A stretch of DNA of 47,803 nucleotides from Fodinibius sp051746985 (lineage in GTDB: Bacteria; Bacteroidota; Rhodothermia; Balneolales; Balneolaceae). The position numbers and the translations under genes are program-made. Each line of letters opens with the position of its first letter. Positions within the stretch are counted from its first letter, which is position 1. Positions 1-8,098 of the stretch are shown here, one piece after another. The notes under the pieces are model-generated. The model made no database searches, was not told where the DNA came from, and saw only the letters and a program-made list of their open reading frames with translations. Where the stretch lies: the NCBI GenBank assembly GCA_051746985.1, contig JBNJFP010000023.1, positions 1-47,803 of the forward strand, in the 5' to 3' direction.

Positions 1-912
1 GGCTGGATGTGGGGTGGATCCGACGACCGCCTTGCAGTAGATACGGTTGTTGAAGCACTTGAAAAAGGCGTAACGACTATTGATACGGCTCCGGTGTATG
101 GCTTTGGTAAAAGCGAAGAATTAGTCGGTCAGGCTGTTAAGGAGTTTGGTAATCGAGAAGAGATTCAGATTGCTACAAAATTAGGTCTGGAATGGGATGA
201 TGATGGTAACGTTCAGCGGAATTCATCCCGGGAGCGAATTTTAAAAGAAATAGATGATTCGCTTAACAGATTACAGACCGATTATATCGATATCTACCAA
301 GTGCACTGGCCGGATTTGGATACCGACTTTGCAGAGACAGCTGAAACCCTGCAAGCACTGCTGGATAAGGGAAAAATACGAGCGATTGGCGTTTCTAATT
401 ATTCTCCGGATCAGATGGATGAGTTCCAAAAGACAGCACCAATCCACGTTTGTCAGCCTCCCTATAATTTGTTCGAGCGTGGAATTGAAAATGATATTAT
501 CCCTTACTGCAAAGAACATAATATCACATTGTTAACTTATGGCGCTTTATGCCGGGGATTATTATCCGGAAAAATGAGTAAGGATCGCACGTTCAACAAG
601 GGAGACCTTCGCCGTAATGCCGATCCCAAGTTCCAGGGAGAAGTCTTTGAAAATCATTTAGAAGCTGTTGAAAAACTTAAAGATTATGCTGATAGAAATG
701 TAAGTAAAGAAGTCATTCACTTGGCCGTTCGCTGGATTTTAGATAAAGGCATAGACTCAGCCATCTGGGGTGCCCGAAGGCCGGAGCAGGTTACTTTTGA
801 AGAGGTGTTCGGGTGGAAACTCACTGATCAACAGCTTCGGGAAATTGAAGAAATTGTTGAGGATACGGTTGAGAATCCGGTAAGTCCCGCTTTTATGGCG
901 CCCCCTGAGTAA
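1..912 (+). CDS. Aldo/keto reductase, 5' end outside the window
   Basis: NAD(P)H-dependent oxidoreductase of the aldo/keto reductase superfamily (TIM barrel), which reduces aldehydes or ketones in the cytoplasm. The reading frame is open from base 1 (Gly-Trp before the first visible Met), so the true start lies upstream and only about 303 residues are seen. Numbering from the Met at base 7, the catalytic tetrad is visible: Asp26 and Tyr31 in IDTAPVYG, Lys58 in IATKLG and His100 in QVHWPD. The C-terminal part carries the cofactor-site pattern AIWGARRPEQ. The substrate cannot be told from sequence. It is followed 23 bases later by a photolyase gene on the same strand, so the two may be co-transcribed. 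I am sure of the family and unsure of the specific reaction. Confidence 0.9.
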   Translation, partial: GWMWGGSDDRLAVDTVVEALEKGVTTIDTAPVYGFGKSEELVGQAVKEFGNREEIQIATKLGLEWDDDGNVQRNSSRERILKEIDDSLNRLQTDYIDIYQVHWPDLDTDFAETAETLQALLDKGKIRAIGVSNYSPDQMDEFQKTAPIHVCQPPYNLFERGIENDIIPYCKEHNITLLTYGALCRGLLSGKMSKDRTFNKGDLRRNADPKFQGEVFENHLEAVEKLKDYADRNVSKEVIHLAVRWILDKGIDSAIWGARRPEQVTFEEVFGWKLTDQQLREIEEIVEDTVENPVSPAFMAPPE

Positions 913-935
913 TAATTAGTGGCCATGAATTGATT

Positions 936-2417
936 ATGAAAAATATTAATAGTGATCGTGTTTTTAAGCGAAATGATAAGGATCCCAATCCCGATGGAGA
1001 TTATGTGTTGTATTGGATGCAAATCAATCGTCGTCTCCGGTACAATTATGCGCTCGAATATGCGGTGGGATGGGCGAACAAACTGGGTAAACCCCTGCTC
1101 ATTTATGAGGGATTAATTTGCGATTATCCCTGGGCCTCTGATCGCTTCCATCACTTTTTGATGGAGGGAATGGAGGAGAATTTGCAAATTGCCCGGGAAA
1201 ATAATCTAAACTACCATTCTTATGTAGAAGATGAGCCGGGAGCTGGAAAGGGATTGTTACATGCACTGGCTGAAAATGCATGTGCAATTATTTCAGATGA
1301 GTTTCCGGTCTATATCATTCGCGAGCACAACGAAAAAGTCGGTCCAAAATTAGAAGTGCCCTTTATCACGGTAGATTCGAACGGGATTATTCCATTGGGA
1401 TTAACAAACAAAGCGCCATACAATGCCTACTTTTTCCGAAAGATCATGCAGCGCAATTTTGTGGAGTGCTTTACGCATCCACCCAAAAAAAATCCGTTGG
1501 AAGATCTTGAAAATCGGTCAACGGTTACGTTGGATGATGACTTTCTGGATAAATATCCATCGGCCGAAAAAAAACTAAAAAGCAAAGACGTTTTCATTGA
1601 TTCACAGCCCATAAATCATGAGGTCGGTAAAATTGAGTTGCAGGGTACGCGTCAGGCGGCACTGGGAAAGCTGGGCCAATTCATTCAGCATGGGCTATCA
1701 AAATATGACGACCACCGCAATGATCCCGATATCAATGCGACCAGTGGATTGAGTCCGTGGTTGCATTTTGGCAAGATCTCTGAATACGAAATTGTAGATG
1801 CCGTGCTCGATCATCAGCCGGAAGGGTGGAGTTTGGATAACATCACCTTTAACAAGGGATCTACGGGCGGATTCTTTAACGGCGATTCCAATGTGGATGC
1901 GTTTTTGGATGAGGTAATTACATGGCGGGAGGTCGGTTTCCATTTTGCGCATCACGAATCGAATTATGATCAATATGATTCATTGCCGGACTGGGCCCTT
2001 GAGACGCTCGAAAAGCATAAAGATGATCCCCGGGAATATGTATATGAACTGGAGGAGTTTGCCCAGTCACAGACCCACGATGAGATTTGGAACGCTGCAC
2101 AGACGCAACTTCGTGAGGAGGGAGTCATGCACAATTATTTGCGGATGCTATGGGGGAAGAAAGTGCTGGAGTGGACGCCCAATCCCGAGATAGCATTGGC
2201 GTATTTGATCGAGCTCAACAACCGTTATGCGATTGATGGACGCGATCCCAATAGTTACTCAGGCATTTTCTGGATTTTTGGTCGTTTTGATCGCGCCTGG
2301 CAGGAGCGTCCCATTTACGGCAAGGTGCGTTATATGACAAGCGATTCCACACGCAAAAAGTTGAAGCTGAAAAAATACTTAGAGAGGTACGGTTTACAGA
2401 AAACATTGGAGATGTGA
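936..2417 (+). CDS. Deoxyribodipyrimidine photolyase, class II type
   Basis: Light-driven FAD enzyme that splits cyclobutane pyrimidine dimers in DNA. About 493 residues, usual for class II photolyases. The N-terminal Rossmann-like region has the class II pattern YWMQINRRLRYNYALEYA followed by PLLIYEGL. The C-terminal FAD/DNA-binding region has AIDGRDPNSYSGIFWIFGRFD and ends in YGKVRYM, which matches class II enzymes better than class I Phr or cryptochromes. A TTG lies two codons upstream at 930, but the ATG at 936 is the simpler start. It is transcribed with the aldo/keto reductase and converges on the purine nucleoside phosphorylase gene. Repair function is inferred from the family; a cryptochrome-like sensor role is less likely. 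Confidence 0.88.
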   Translation: MKNINSDRVFKRNDKDPNPDGDYVLYWMQINRRLRYNYALEYAVGWANKLGKPLLIYEGLICDYPWASDRFHHFLMEGMEENLQIARENNLNYHSYVEDEPGAGKGLLHALAENACAIISDEFPVYIIREHNEKVGPKLEVPFITVDSNGIIPLGLTNKAPYNAYFFRKIMQRNFVECFTHPPKKNPLEDLENRSTVTLDDDFLDKYPSAEKKLKSKDVFIDSQPINHEVGKIELQGTRQAALGKLGQFIQHGLSKYDDHRNDPDINATSGLSPWLHFGKISEYEIVDAVLDHQPEGWSLDNITFNKGSTGGFFNGDSNVDAFLDEVITWREVGFHFAHHESNYDQYDSLPDWALETLEKHKDDPREYVYELEEFAQSQTHDEIWNAAQTQLREEGVMHNYLRMLWGKKVLEWTPNPEIALAYLIELNNRYAIDGRDPNSYSGIFWIFGRFDRAWQERPIYGKVRYMTSDSTRKKLKLKKYLERYGLQKTLEM

Positions 2418-2466
2418 TTATTGCGCCAAAGGTTTGCACCGATTAAAAAAGAAAAAATCAGTCTTA

Positions 2467-2486
2467 GACCTGTGTAGATCTGTGGC
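2467..2486. repeat. Copy 1 of a 20-bp intergenic motif
   Basis: This 20-base stretch between the photolyase and pnp stop codons closely matches 35574-35593, just before the MFS gene; both end in ATCTGTGGC and share TGTGTA/AGTGTA before it. It may be a fragment of a dispersed intergenic repeat. It does not form a good terminator, and the function is unknown. Confidence 0.35.
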
Positions 2487-3278
2487 CTACAGTTTTCCAA
2501 TTAAAGCTTTAACCAGCTTGGCGAAATCTTCTTTGCGGGCGTCAGCGGCTTCTTTCACTTCTTCGTGGTCGAGTTTTTCTCCTGTAACGCCGGTGGACAT
2601 ATTGGTGATAAGTGAAACGGCAGCACTTTTCAGATCCAGTCGTGCAGCTTCAAAAAGTTCGGTAGCTGTGGACATCCCCACGGAATCTGCGCCCATCTTG
2701 CGGAAAGATCGAATTTCAGCCTTGGTTTCATAATTGGGACCGGTAACGTACATGTAATTTCCAACCTGAGTCATAAGTCCAAGTTCGGCAGCAATTTTTC
2801 GTACTTTAGGTACCCACTGATGGTGGTTATATCGATGTCTTTTGTTGCCACGTGGAGAGATGGCAATATTGTTACGGAGGACACTTTCAATAACCATAAG
2901 ATCGCCTACCGAAAAAGAAGTATTAATCGCCCCGGCAGCATTTGAAACGATAAGTTTATTGGCATCAAGGTAATTTGCGATATAAACAGGTGTAGCCGTT
3001 TCCTCGAATGGAAATCCCTCATAATGATGAAAACGTCCCGAGAATGCGACAATCTTGTGACCATTTACACTTCCAACAATGAGTTCGCCAGCATGTCCCT
3101 CTACCGATGAAACCGGCATTCCCGGAATATTGTGGTAAGGAATAGTCGAAGGGTTATCAATCTGATCCGCAAAACCACCCAGCCCTGAGCCTAAAATTAC
3201 GGCCGCCTCGAGGTTTTTGGGCAGTTCTTGTTGGTCAAGGTAGGTGAAAATTTCTTGTGTGAAATCGGGGTAAGACAT
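2487..3278 (-). CDS. Purine nucleoside phosphorylase (type I, trimeric class)
   Basis: Cleaves purine (deoxy)nucleosides with phosphate to free base and (deoxy)ribose-1-phosphate, in purine salvage. At 263 residues it fits the trimeric PunA/XapA class. Visible motifs are the phosphate-binding GSGLGGFA near residue 31, SGRFHHYEG near 80, NAAGAIN near 114, the base-binding GPNYETKAEIR with Glu and Thr, and ITNMSTGV, where the Asn is the purine-recognising position in mammalian-type PNPs. It is the last gene of a tight minus-strand group: the MBL-fold gene stops 2 bases before its start. Preference for guanosine/inosine is inferred from Glu plus Asn. Confidence in the family is high; xanthosine phosphorylase is the main alternative. 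Confidence 0.92.
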   Translation of the reverse strand: MSYPDFTQEIFTYLDQQELPKNLEAAVILGSGLGGFADQIDNPSTIPYHNIPGMPVSSVEGHAGELIVGSVNGHKIVAFSGRFHHYEGFPFEETATPVYIANYLDANKLIVSNAAGAINTSFSVGDLMVIESVLRNNIAISPRGNKRHRYNHHQWVPKVRKIAAELGLMTQVGNYMYVTGPNYETKAEIRSFRKMGADSVGMSTATELFEAARLDLKSAAVSLITNMSTGVTGEKLDHEEVKEAADARKEDFAKLVKALIGKL

Positions 3279-3280
3279 TA

Positions 3281-4072
3281 TCAGAGAGGTTCAATTTTGT
3301 AGCCTTGCTGTTCGTTGTAGTCCGTCAGGTTAAACAGGGGATGATGCGAATCGTGGTAGCCCATGATCGTGTAACCTTCCTCATAGGCTTTTTGCGTTAG
3401 CTCTTTGCGAACTTTCATACTTTGATCGGCATCAAAATCATATTTGGCTGCAAATGTACGATTTACTTCTCCTCGCGTAGCCAATACGTCACCGGCCATC
3501 AGGTATTTTTGATGGCCATCATCAAAAAGCAATACCTGCGAGAACTCAGTATGGCCGCCAATTTTTTTTACCGAAATTTCGGGATAAGGTTGCTCTTCTT
3601 CATCTAAAAAACGAAGAGTTGCTTTGGCATCTAAAAAGTGGGCAAAAGCTGTTTTTTCCTCATCGTAATATTCATCCATATTCATCATTTTATCCCATCC
3701 CTTTTCAGAAACCCAAAGGTTGGCGTCGGGAAAGGTAAGTTCCCAATACCCGGATGATCGTCCGGCTAATCCACCAATATGATCATAGTGCAGGTGGCTG
3801 GCGAAAATGTCGGTAATGTCGTATTCCGTTAGGCCGTGTTCATCAAGATTATTTTTGATGATATTAGTATTCGTATCTTCGCCAAAGTCGCCGATTCCAA
3901 CATCAAAAAGAATATTTTTATCCCCAGACTGAATCAAAAATGGATTCAGCGAAATTTTAAGAGCTCCTTTTGCGGGCGGATCTTCGCGATCAATACGGTT
4001 AAATTTTTTGTCTAATCCAACGCTAAAAGTCCCTTCGTAAAGGGGATGGGCAATCATCTGTTTGGTCGCCAT
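3281..4072 (-). CDS. MBL-fold metallo-hydrolase
   Basis: Metallo-beta-lactamase fold hydrolase of 263 residues without a signal peptide, so probably cytoplasmic. The dinuclear zinc site is clear: HLHYDH (His93, His95, Asp97, His98), a later His in GGHTEFS, Asp in MAGDVLA, and a C-terminal His in MGYHDSHHP. The overall layout, with the metal site about 90 residues in and a long N-terminal lid region, resembles AttM/AiiA-like lactonases and related quorum-quenching hydrolases, but nothing in the sequence fixes the substrate. It lies 1 base after the phoH stop and 2 bases before pnp, so it is almost certainly in one transcript with both. Confidence 0.85.
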   Translation of the reverse strand: MATKQMIAHPLYEGTFSVGLDKKFNRIDREDPPAKGALKISLNPFLIQSGDKNILFDVGIGDFGEDTNTNIIKNNLDEHGLTEYDITDIFASHLHYDHIGGLAGRSSGYWELTFPDANLWVSEKGWDKMMNMDEYYDEEKTAFAHFLDAKATLRFLDEEEQPYPEISVKKIGGHTEFSQVLLFDDGHQKYLMAGDVLATRGEVNRTFAAKYDFDADQSMKVRKELTQKAYEEGYTIMGYHDSHHPLFNLTDYNEQQGYKIEPL

Positions 4073-4073
4073 C

Positions 4074-4991
4074 TTAAGATTTTTTGTTCTTCTTATTCTC
4101 GTATTTGTCGTAGGCCTCGATAATATCGCGTACTAATTTATGGCGAACCACATCGTTCTCATCCAAATAGACGAAGGAGATTCCATTGATATCTTGCAGT
4201 ATTCTTTGAATAGAGATAAGTCCCGATTTTTGCTTATGAGGAAGGTCGGTTTGCGTGATGTCGCCAGTGATAATAGCCTTACTGTTAAAGCCAATACGCG
4301 TGAGGAACATCTTCATCTGCATATTGGTGGTATTTTGGGCTTCATCTAAAATTACAAAAGCGTTGTTGAGCGTGCGCCCACGCATGTAGGCCAATGGTGC
4401 AATTTCAATGCTGTTTTTAGCCAGGTGCATCTCCAGTCTGTCGTATTCGATCATATCTTCAAGCGCATCATAGAGGGGACGAAGATAGGGGTCAATCTTT
4501 TCGCGTAAATCGCCGGGTAAGAATCCAAGTGTTTCACCGGCTTCAACGGCGGGACGTGCAAGCACGATCTTTTTCACCTTTCGCTCTTTGAGGGCCTTAA
4601 CCGCCAGCGCCACCGACGTGTAGGTTTTACCCGTGCCAGCCGGACCAATGGTAAATACAATATCGTTCGAAGCGGCTGCTTTTAGAATCTGTTTTTGTCC
4701 TGGCGTTTTAGCCGTAATGGCTTCGCCGGAGTGTGTATTTAAAATGAAATCGCCAGAAATACGGGTATCGTGTAGGGGATTGGGCTTTTGGGTTTCGCGA
4801 TTACTACTTTTGATTGCCAGCACCGTTTCAATATCCCCCTCGGTAAGGTCATCATTGCGCAAGGCCATTTGCTCCAGCTCGCTAAAGATCTCCATCAGTT
4901 GCAAACAGTCTTCTTCGGGTCCGGATATTTTAATAGAGTTACCCCGCGCGGTGATGGTAGTATCGGGGTAAGCCTGATCAATCTTTCTCAA
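4074..4991 (-). CDS. phoH: PhoH-family ATPase, start uncertain
   Basis: P-loop ATPase of the PhoH family (PhoH/YbeZ), thought to act on RNA or in ribosome and RNA quality control with YbeY. Walker A is GPAGTGKT (residues 116-123 from this start), Walker B is FVILDEAQ, and a sensor motif ITGDITQTDLP follows. The start given is the most upstream TTG. However, the frame stays open to 5099 and encodes, before this TTG, the segment IENVDPVLVLGFQDEY, which matches the usual PhoH N-terminal strand. No ATG, GTG or TTG exists there, so a real start at ATT (5039), ATC (5078) or CTG (5090) must be considered. It heads the phoH-MBL-pnp group; ybeY is not next to it here. Confidence 0.9.
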   Translation of the reverse strand: MRKIDQAYPDTTITARGNSIKISGPEEDCLQLMEIFSELEQMALRNDDLTEGDIETVLAIKSSNRETQKPNPLHDTRISGDFILNTHSGEAITAKTPGQKQILKAAASNDIVFTIGPAGTGKTYTSVALAVKALKERKVKKIVLARPAVEAGETLGFLPGDLREKIDPYLRPLYDALEDMIEYDRLEMHLAKNSIEIAPLAYMRGRTLNNAFVILDEAQNTTNMQMKMFLTRIGFNSKAIITGDITQTDLPHKQKSGLISIQRILQDINGISFVYLDENDVVRHKLVRDIIEAYDKYENKKNKKS

Positions 4992-5112
4992 ATATTCGTC
5001 TTGGAAACCTAAAACAAGAACGGGATCAACGTTCTCAATCTGATATGTTTCTTGACTAACAGTGGATTGTTCTGCGATAAATGGCCTCAGTTTTGGTTAG
5101 AAATCTATATGT

Positions 5113-5120
5113 CAAAAATA
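5113..5120 (-). promoter_or_regulatory. Possible TAnnTTTG -7 element before phoH
   Basis: On the minus strand this reads TATTTTTG, an exact fit to the Bacteroidota -7 consensus TAnnTTTG. No convincing -33 TTG lies at the usual distance, so this is only a candidate. If used, transcription would begin about 30 bases before the ATC codon at 5078, which would favour an upstream non-AUG start for phoH. Confidence 0.3.
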
Positions 5121-5215
5121 AGGAAATTCTGTAAAGATTTTGTAAATCTCTCAATTATCTAATCAAAAGTGTTTCCGTATTCATAACTGGACAGTTAACG
5201 TTCGGACTACCGTTT

Positions 5216-5902
5216 TTAGGCCATCAGTCCCTTACCCACTTTGGCTTTCTGTACCAGGTTTTTGATTCGTTCGGGAATGTTTTTTGCCTTAAAAACTGCA
5301 CTGCCGGCTACAAGTACATCCGCGCCACTTCGGGTTACTTGCTGGATGTTATCCAGGTTGACGCCCCCATCTACTTCAATAAGAAATCCAGCACCCTGTT
5401 CGTCGCGCATAGCACTTAACTTTCGTAGGCGTTGATAGGTGTTGTCAATAAATGACTGACCGCCAAAGCCGGGATTAACGCTCATGAGCAGCACCAAATC
5501 GATATCGGTTAAGATTGGCTCAAGGGTTTGCAAAGAAGTTCCGGGATTGATAGCCACACCAGCCGTAATACCGTAATTATGGATATTCTGAATAGTGCGG
5601 TGCAGATGTGGACAAGCCTCTTGGTGGACGGTAATCTGATCGGCGCCGGCATCTACAAAGCGTTCAATATATTGGTCGGGGTTTTCAATCATCAGGTGGA
5701 CATCTAAAAAGGCATCGGTGCAACTGCCCGCCGCTTCTACAAATTTGGGTCCATAGCTGATGTTGGGTACAAAATGGCCATCCATAATATCACAGTGGAG
5801 CCACTGTATTTCGGCCCGATCACACTGGTCGATATCTTCACCGAGTTTCGTGTAATCAGATGCTAAAATTGATGGTGCTAAAATGGGCAGAGTAAAATCC
5901 AT
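5216..5902 (-). CDS. rpe: Ribulose-phosphate 3-epimerase
   Basis: Interconverts D-ribulose 5-phosphate and D-xylulose 5-phosphate in the pentose phosphate pathway; a cytoplasmic TIM-barrel metalloenzyme. At 228 residues it has the family's usual length. Signature motifs are LAPSILASD at the N-terminus, WLHCDIMDGHFVPN (metal-binding His and Asp), VHLMIENP, VLLMSVNPGFGGQ, IEVDGGVN and VLVAGSAVF. It lies 9 bases after the PASTA-protein gene and closes that minus-strand group. I see nothing unusual in it. Confidence 0.96.
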   Translation of the reverse strand: MDFTLPILAPSILASDYTKLGEDIDQCDRAEIQWLHCDIMDGHFVPNISYGPKFVEAAGSCTDAFLDVHLMIENPDQYIERFVDAGADQITVHQEACPHLHRTIQNIHNYGITAGVAINPGTSLQTLEPILTDIDLVLLMSVNPGFGGQSFIDNTYQRLRKLSAMRDEQGAGFLIEVDGGVNLDNIQQVTRSGADVLVAGSAVFKAKNIPERIKNLVQKAKVGKGLMA

Positions 5903-5911
5903 AATAAATTA

Positions 5912-6733
5912 TTAGTTGTCGGTAGTATCGGGAGCAGAAACATTGGTAGTGTCAATGACGGCCCCTGATTCAAGTTCTTCTTTGGCTTCGTATCGTTCGG
6001 CAACAACAAGTTTTAGCGTTTCTCCTTCCTGAACTTCTTCTTCGTCAGGTTCATAGCTAATAATGGTGTTGGGATCCGCTTCTCTGCTGGGCTGAAACCG
6101 AATTTCTCCAATGCGGAGGTTTGCCTCTTGCAGTTTTTGCTGGGCTTCAGAAAGTCGAAGCCCAATAATATTCGGAACTTCAATTGTTTTTTCTCCCAAT
6201 CCGTCGCTTACAGCCAAATCAACCAAAGTGCCAGTAGGTACTTCCTGATCGGCCGAAACCGACTGACGAAGTACGCTGTTTTTGAATCGTGAAGACTCAT
6301 AGCTGATCGTTCCGACGCGCAACCCATAATTTTCCAGCTGGATGCGAGCATTGCGCAGCGAAAGGTTTACAACATTGGGTACTTGCACAGTTGGATTAGA
6401 AATCGTGTTAACCGTTAGATATATTTTTCTCTCTGGTTTAACGATTTCAGCGGCATCGGGCATCTGTTCGATGACATAATCGGCCGGATACGCCGAATTT
6501 GATCGGCGTTCGGCGACCTCAAATCGAAGTCCATATTCTGTTAAGCGCTGTTCGGCCTCTTCAAGAGAAACCTGGGTAATATCGGGCACCGTAACCCCTT
6601 CGTTATAGTTGGTGTAGGCGGGCATAATAACGTAATCCATCAACGTTAGAAAAAGGGCACCTGCAGCAATCAATGCTGTTACAGAGAGGTAAAATATTTT
6701 ATTTCTAAAAAGCGATTTTATTTGTGACCACAT
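5912..6733 (-). CDS. Membrane-anchored three-PASTA-domain protein
   Basis: Single-pass inner membrane protein: a short basic N-terminus, a membrane segment at about residues 14-36, then three PASTA domains (roughly 42-108, 112-180 and 182-248) and an acidic, Thr-rich tail. Each repeat has the PASTA pattern VPD/NI-x-L/VSLxxAxxxLxxxGL. PASTA domains bind peptidoglycan fragments or penicillin-binding partners. There is no kinase or transpeptidase domain, unlike PrkC or PBP2x, so this is a stand-alone periplasmic PASTA protein as found in other FCB bacteria. It is followed 9 bases later by rpe. A role in sensing or organising cell wall is inferred only from the domain. Confidence 0.88.
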   Translation of the reverse strand: MWSQIKSLFRNKIFYLSVTALIAAGALFLTLMDYVIMPAYTNYNEGVTVPDITQVSLEEAEQRLTEYGLRFEVAERRSNSAYPADYVIEQMPDAAEIVKPERKIYLTVNTISNPTVQVPNVVNLSLRNARIQLENYGLRVGTISYESSRFKNSVLRQSVSADQEVPTGTLVDLAVSDGLGEKTIEVPNIIGLRLSEAQQKLQEANLRIGEIRFQPSREADPNTIISYEPDEEEVQEGETLKLVVAERYEAKEELESGAVIDTTNVSAPDTTDN

Positions 6734-6763
6734 ACCTTAAAAATATGATTCTTTAGCTATTAC

Positions 6764-7657
6764 TTAAAAATGAAATTTCACTGAAAAAGTACGGTGAGGA
6801 TTTAACAAATTTGAATCAGTTTCGAGTTTTTTATTTTTCATTTTGACTGTTAGAAAAGCCTCAAAGGCCGATACAATATGGTTTAATATCAAAAGTGAAA
6901 CCATGTTCCCGGCCAGTCGATAGCTGTCATTAAAATCCTCGGCCAAGTTTGCTCCCAAAACAAAGTTTTGAGGCATCCCCGAACCGTCCCAATGTAGCTG
7001 ATATTTCCTTTCAAAATCGTTCCAGCCGGGTCCATATTGATAGTATTTGCTAATCAACTCATAATATTGCTGCGACCCATAATCGGGCATCACGTGCGAA
7101 AATTTATTACCGACATCTTCGGGATATACAAACGGGGTATTTTCTTCTACATTACGCAGCAATTCGATATCTACTTTTTCCCAGTCGCTATTGGGATTAT
7201 AATCAGCTGATGCTTCATCAATGTGCTGACGCAGCTCATCAATATAACGGTTTGACAAATCATTTTGTTCATGATAGTCAACCAGCCACTTAGCATAGGT
7301 TACGACGCTCCAGTGATTGTCAGCAAAACGCTGGTACTGCTGCTGTTTTGCTTTGGCATCGTGGTAACTTTTGATATGGATGCCTGTTATCACGGCCTCG
7401 GCCAGAAAATAAAGTCCGGCACGCACCCACTTTTTGTTCGCTGCTTGACCGCTGCCCGGTACAATAGCAGAGCTGATAAGGGCCCACCCGGCGTTATCTT
7501 TTAGTGGTTGATGGATGGGGGTGGATTCAGCATAATTTGCCTTGGGTTTCAAATCATCCATAGTGATTTTTTCTGATGGTGGATGATCTACCTGTGTAAA
7601 TGCTACCTCTCCCATCACCAATAACATGCTAGTTGTGAGAACGATGTGTTTAGTCAT
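6764..7657 (-). CDS. DUF5683-like envelope protein
   Basis: Protein of 297 residues with a signal peptide (hydrophobic stretch ending near VAFTQ) and a central segment with GWALISSAIVPGSGQAANKKW followed by a hydrophobic helix. That pattern of PGSGQ, N-K-W and R-A-G-L-Y is typical of DUF5683-family envelope proteins in Bacteroidota. A second hydrophobic helix lies near the C-terminus (MVSLLILNHIVSAFEAFLTV), and the chain ends in alternating residues with a terminal Phe, as in outer membrane proteins. The molecular function is unknown. Its ATG overlaps the last 8 bases of the preceding broken barrel gene, so its translation was probably coupled to it. It lies in an envelope-protein block with a PorV-like protein. 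Confidence 0.65.
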   Translation of the reverse strand: MTKHIVLTTSMLLVMGEVAFTQVDHPPSEKITMDDLKPKANYAESTPIHQPLKDNAGWALISSAIVPGSGQAANKKWVRAGLYFLAEAVITGIHIKSYHDAKAKQQQYQRFADNHWSVVTYAKWLVDYHEQNDLSNRYIDELRQHIDEASADYNPNSDWEKVDIELLRNVEENTPFVYPEDVGNKFSHVMPDYGSQQYYELISKYYQYGPGWNDFERKYQLHWDGSGMPQNFVLGANLAEDFNDSYRLAGNMVSLLILNHIVSAFEAFLTVKMKNKKLETDSNLLNPHRTFSVKFHF

Positions 7658-8076
7658 GGGTTAAGACATCAAAATCAAATGTGAGACCAAAGTGGAAGTA
7701 TAACTCCCAGCCGTATTCTACCGTAGTACCCGATCCCTCGGTAATAAATTCGGTGGGTAAAGTAACATCAAATTTGTTGAATCCATAGGCGCCGCTGACA
7801 AATAGTTTGAGTGGAAACAGGTGGAAGCTTTTGAATGAAAATCGAAGTTCATTGCCGATACCCGTGTTCAAGTTATTTCCAATCTCGAGTGGTCCCTGCC
7901 AGCTACAATGGTGAGTGTATTTGGCACATCGGGTTATGATGCTATATGCTGGGTCAGTCGTGAGTGCGTTGCAGGTTAAGCTGTTGGCCGAAAGCGTTAT
8001 GGAATCCCAAAAACAAAAACATGCTTATGAAAAGCATGCTTTTGTCAGAAAAATTAAACAGGGTACAAAAAATCAT
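7650..8076 (-). pseudogene. Broken outer-membrane barrel gene: signal peptide and C-terminal strands in different frames
   Basis: Reading right to left, an ATG at 8076 (or the in-frame ATG at 8037) opens a frame with a good signal peptide, MLFISMFLFLGFHNAFG followed by QQ, then hits TGA at 7954-7956. Shifting by one base, the next frame runs open without an ATG from before that stop to TAA at 7650. It encodes amphipathic beta strands (IGNELRFSFKS, LKLFVSGAYGFNKFDV, YGWELYFHFGLTFDF) like the end of an outer membrane barrel. Repaired, the product would be only about 130-140 residues, so the gene is either small with one frameshift or a large one after internal deletion. A TTG at 7871 could yield a 73-residue piece. 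A sequencing error cannot be excluded. Confidence 0.5.
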
Positions 8077-8098
8077 TGGTCCATGGTTGGGTGCTCGG

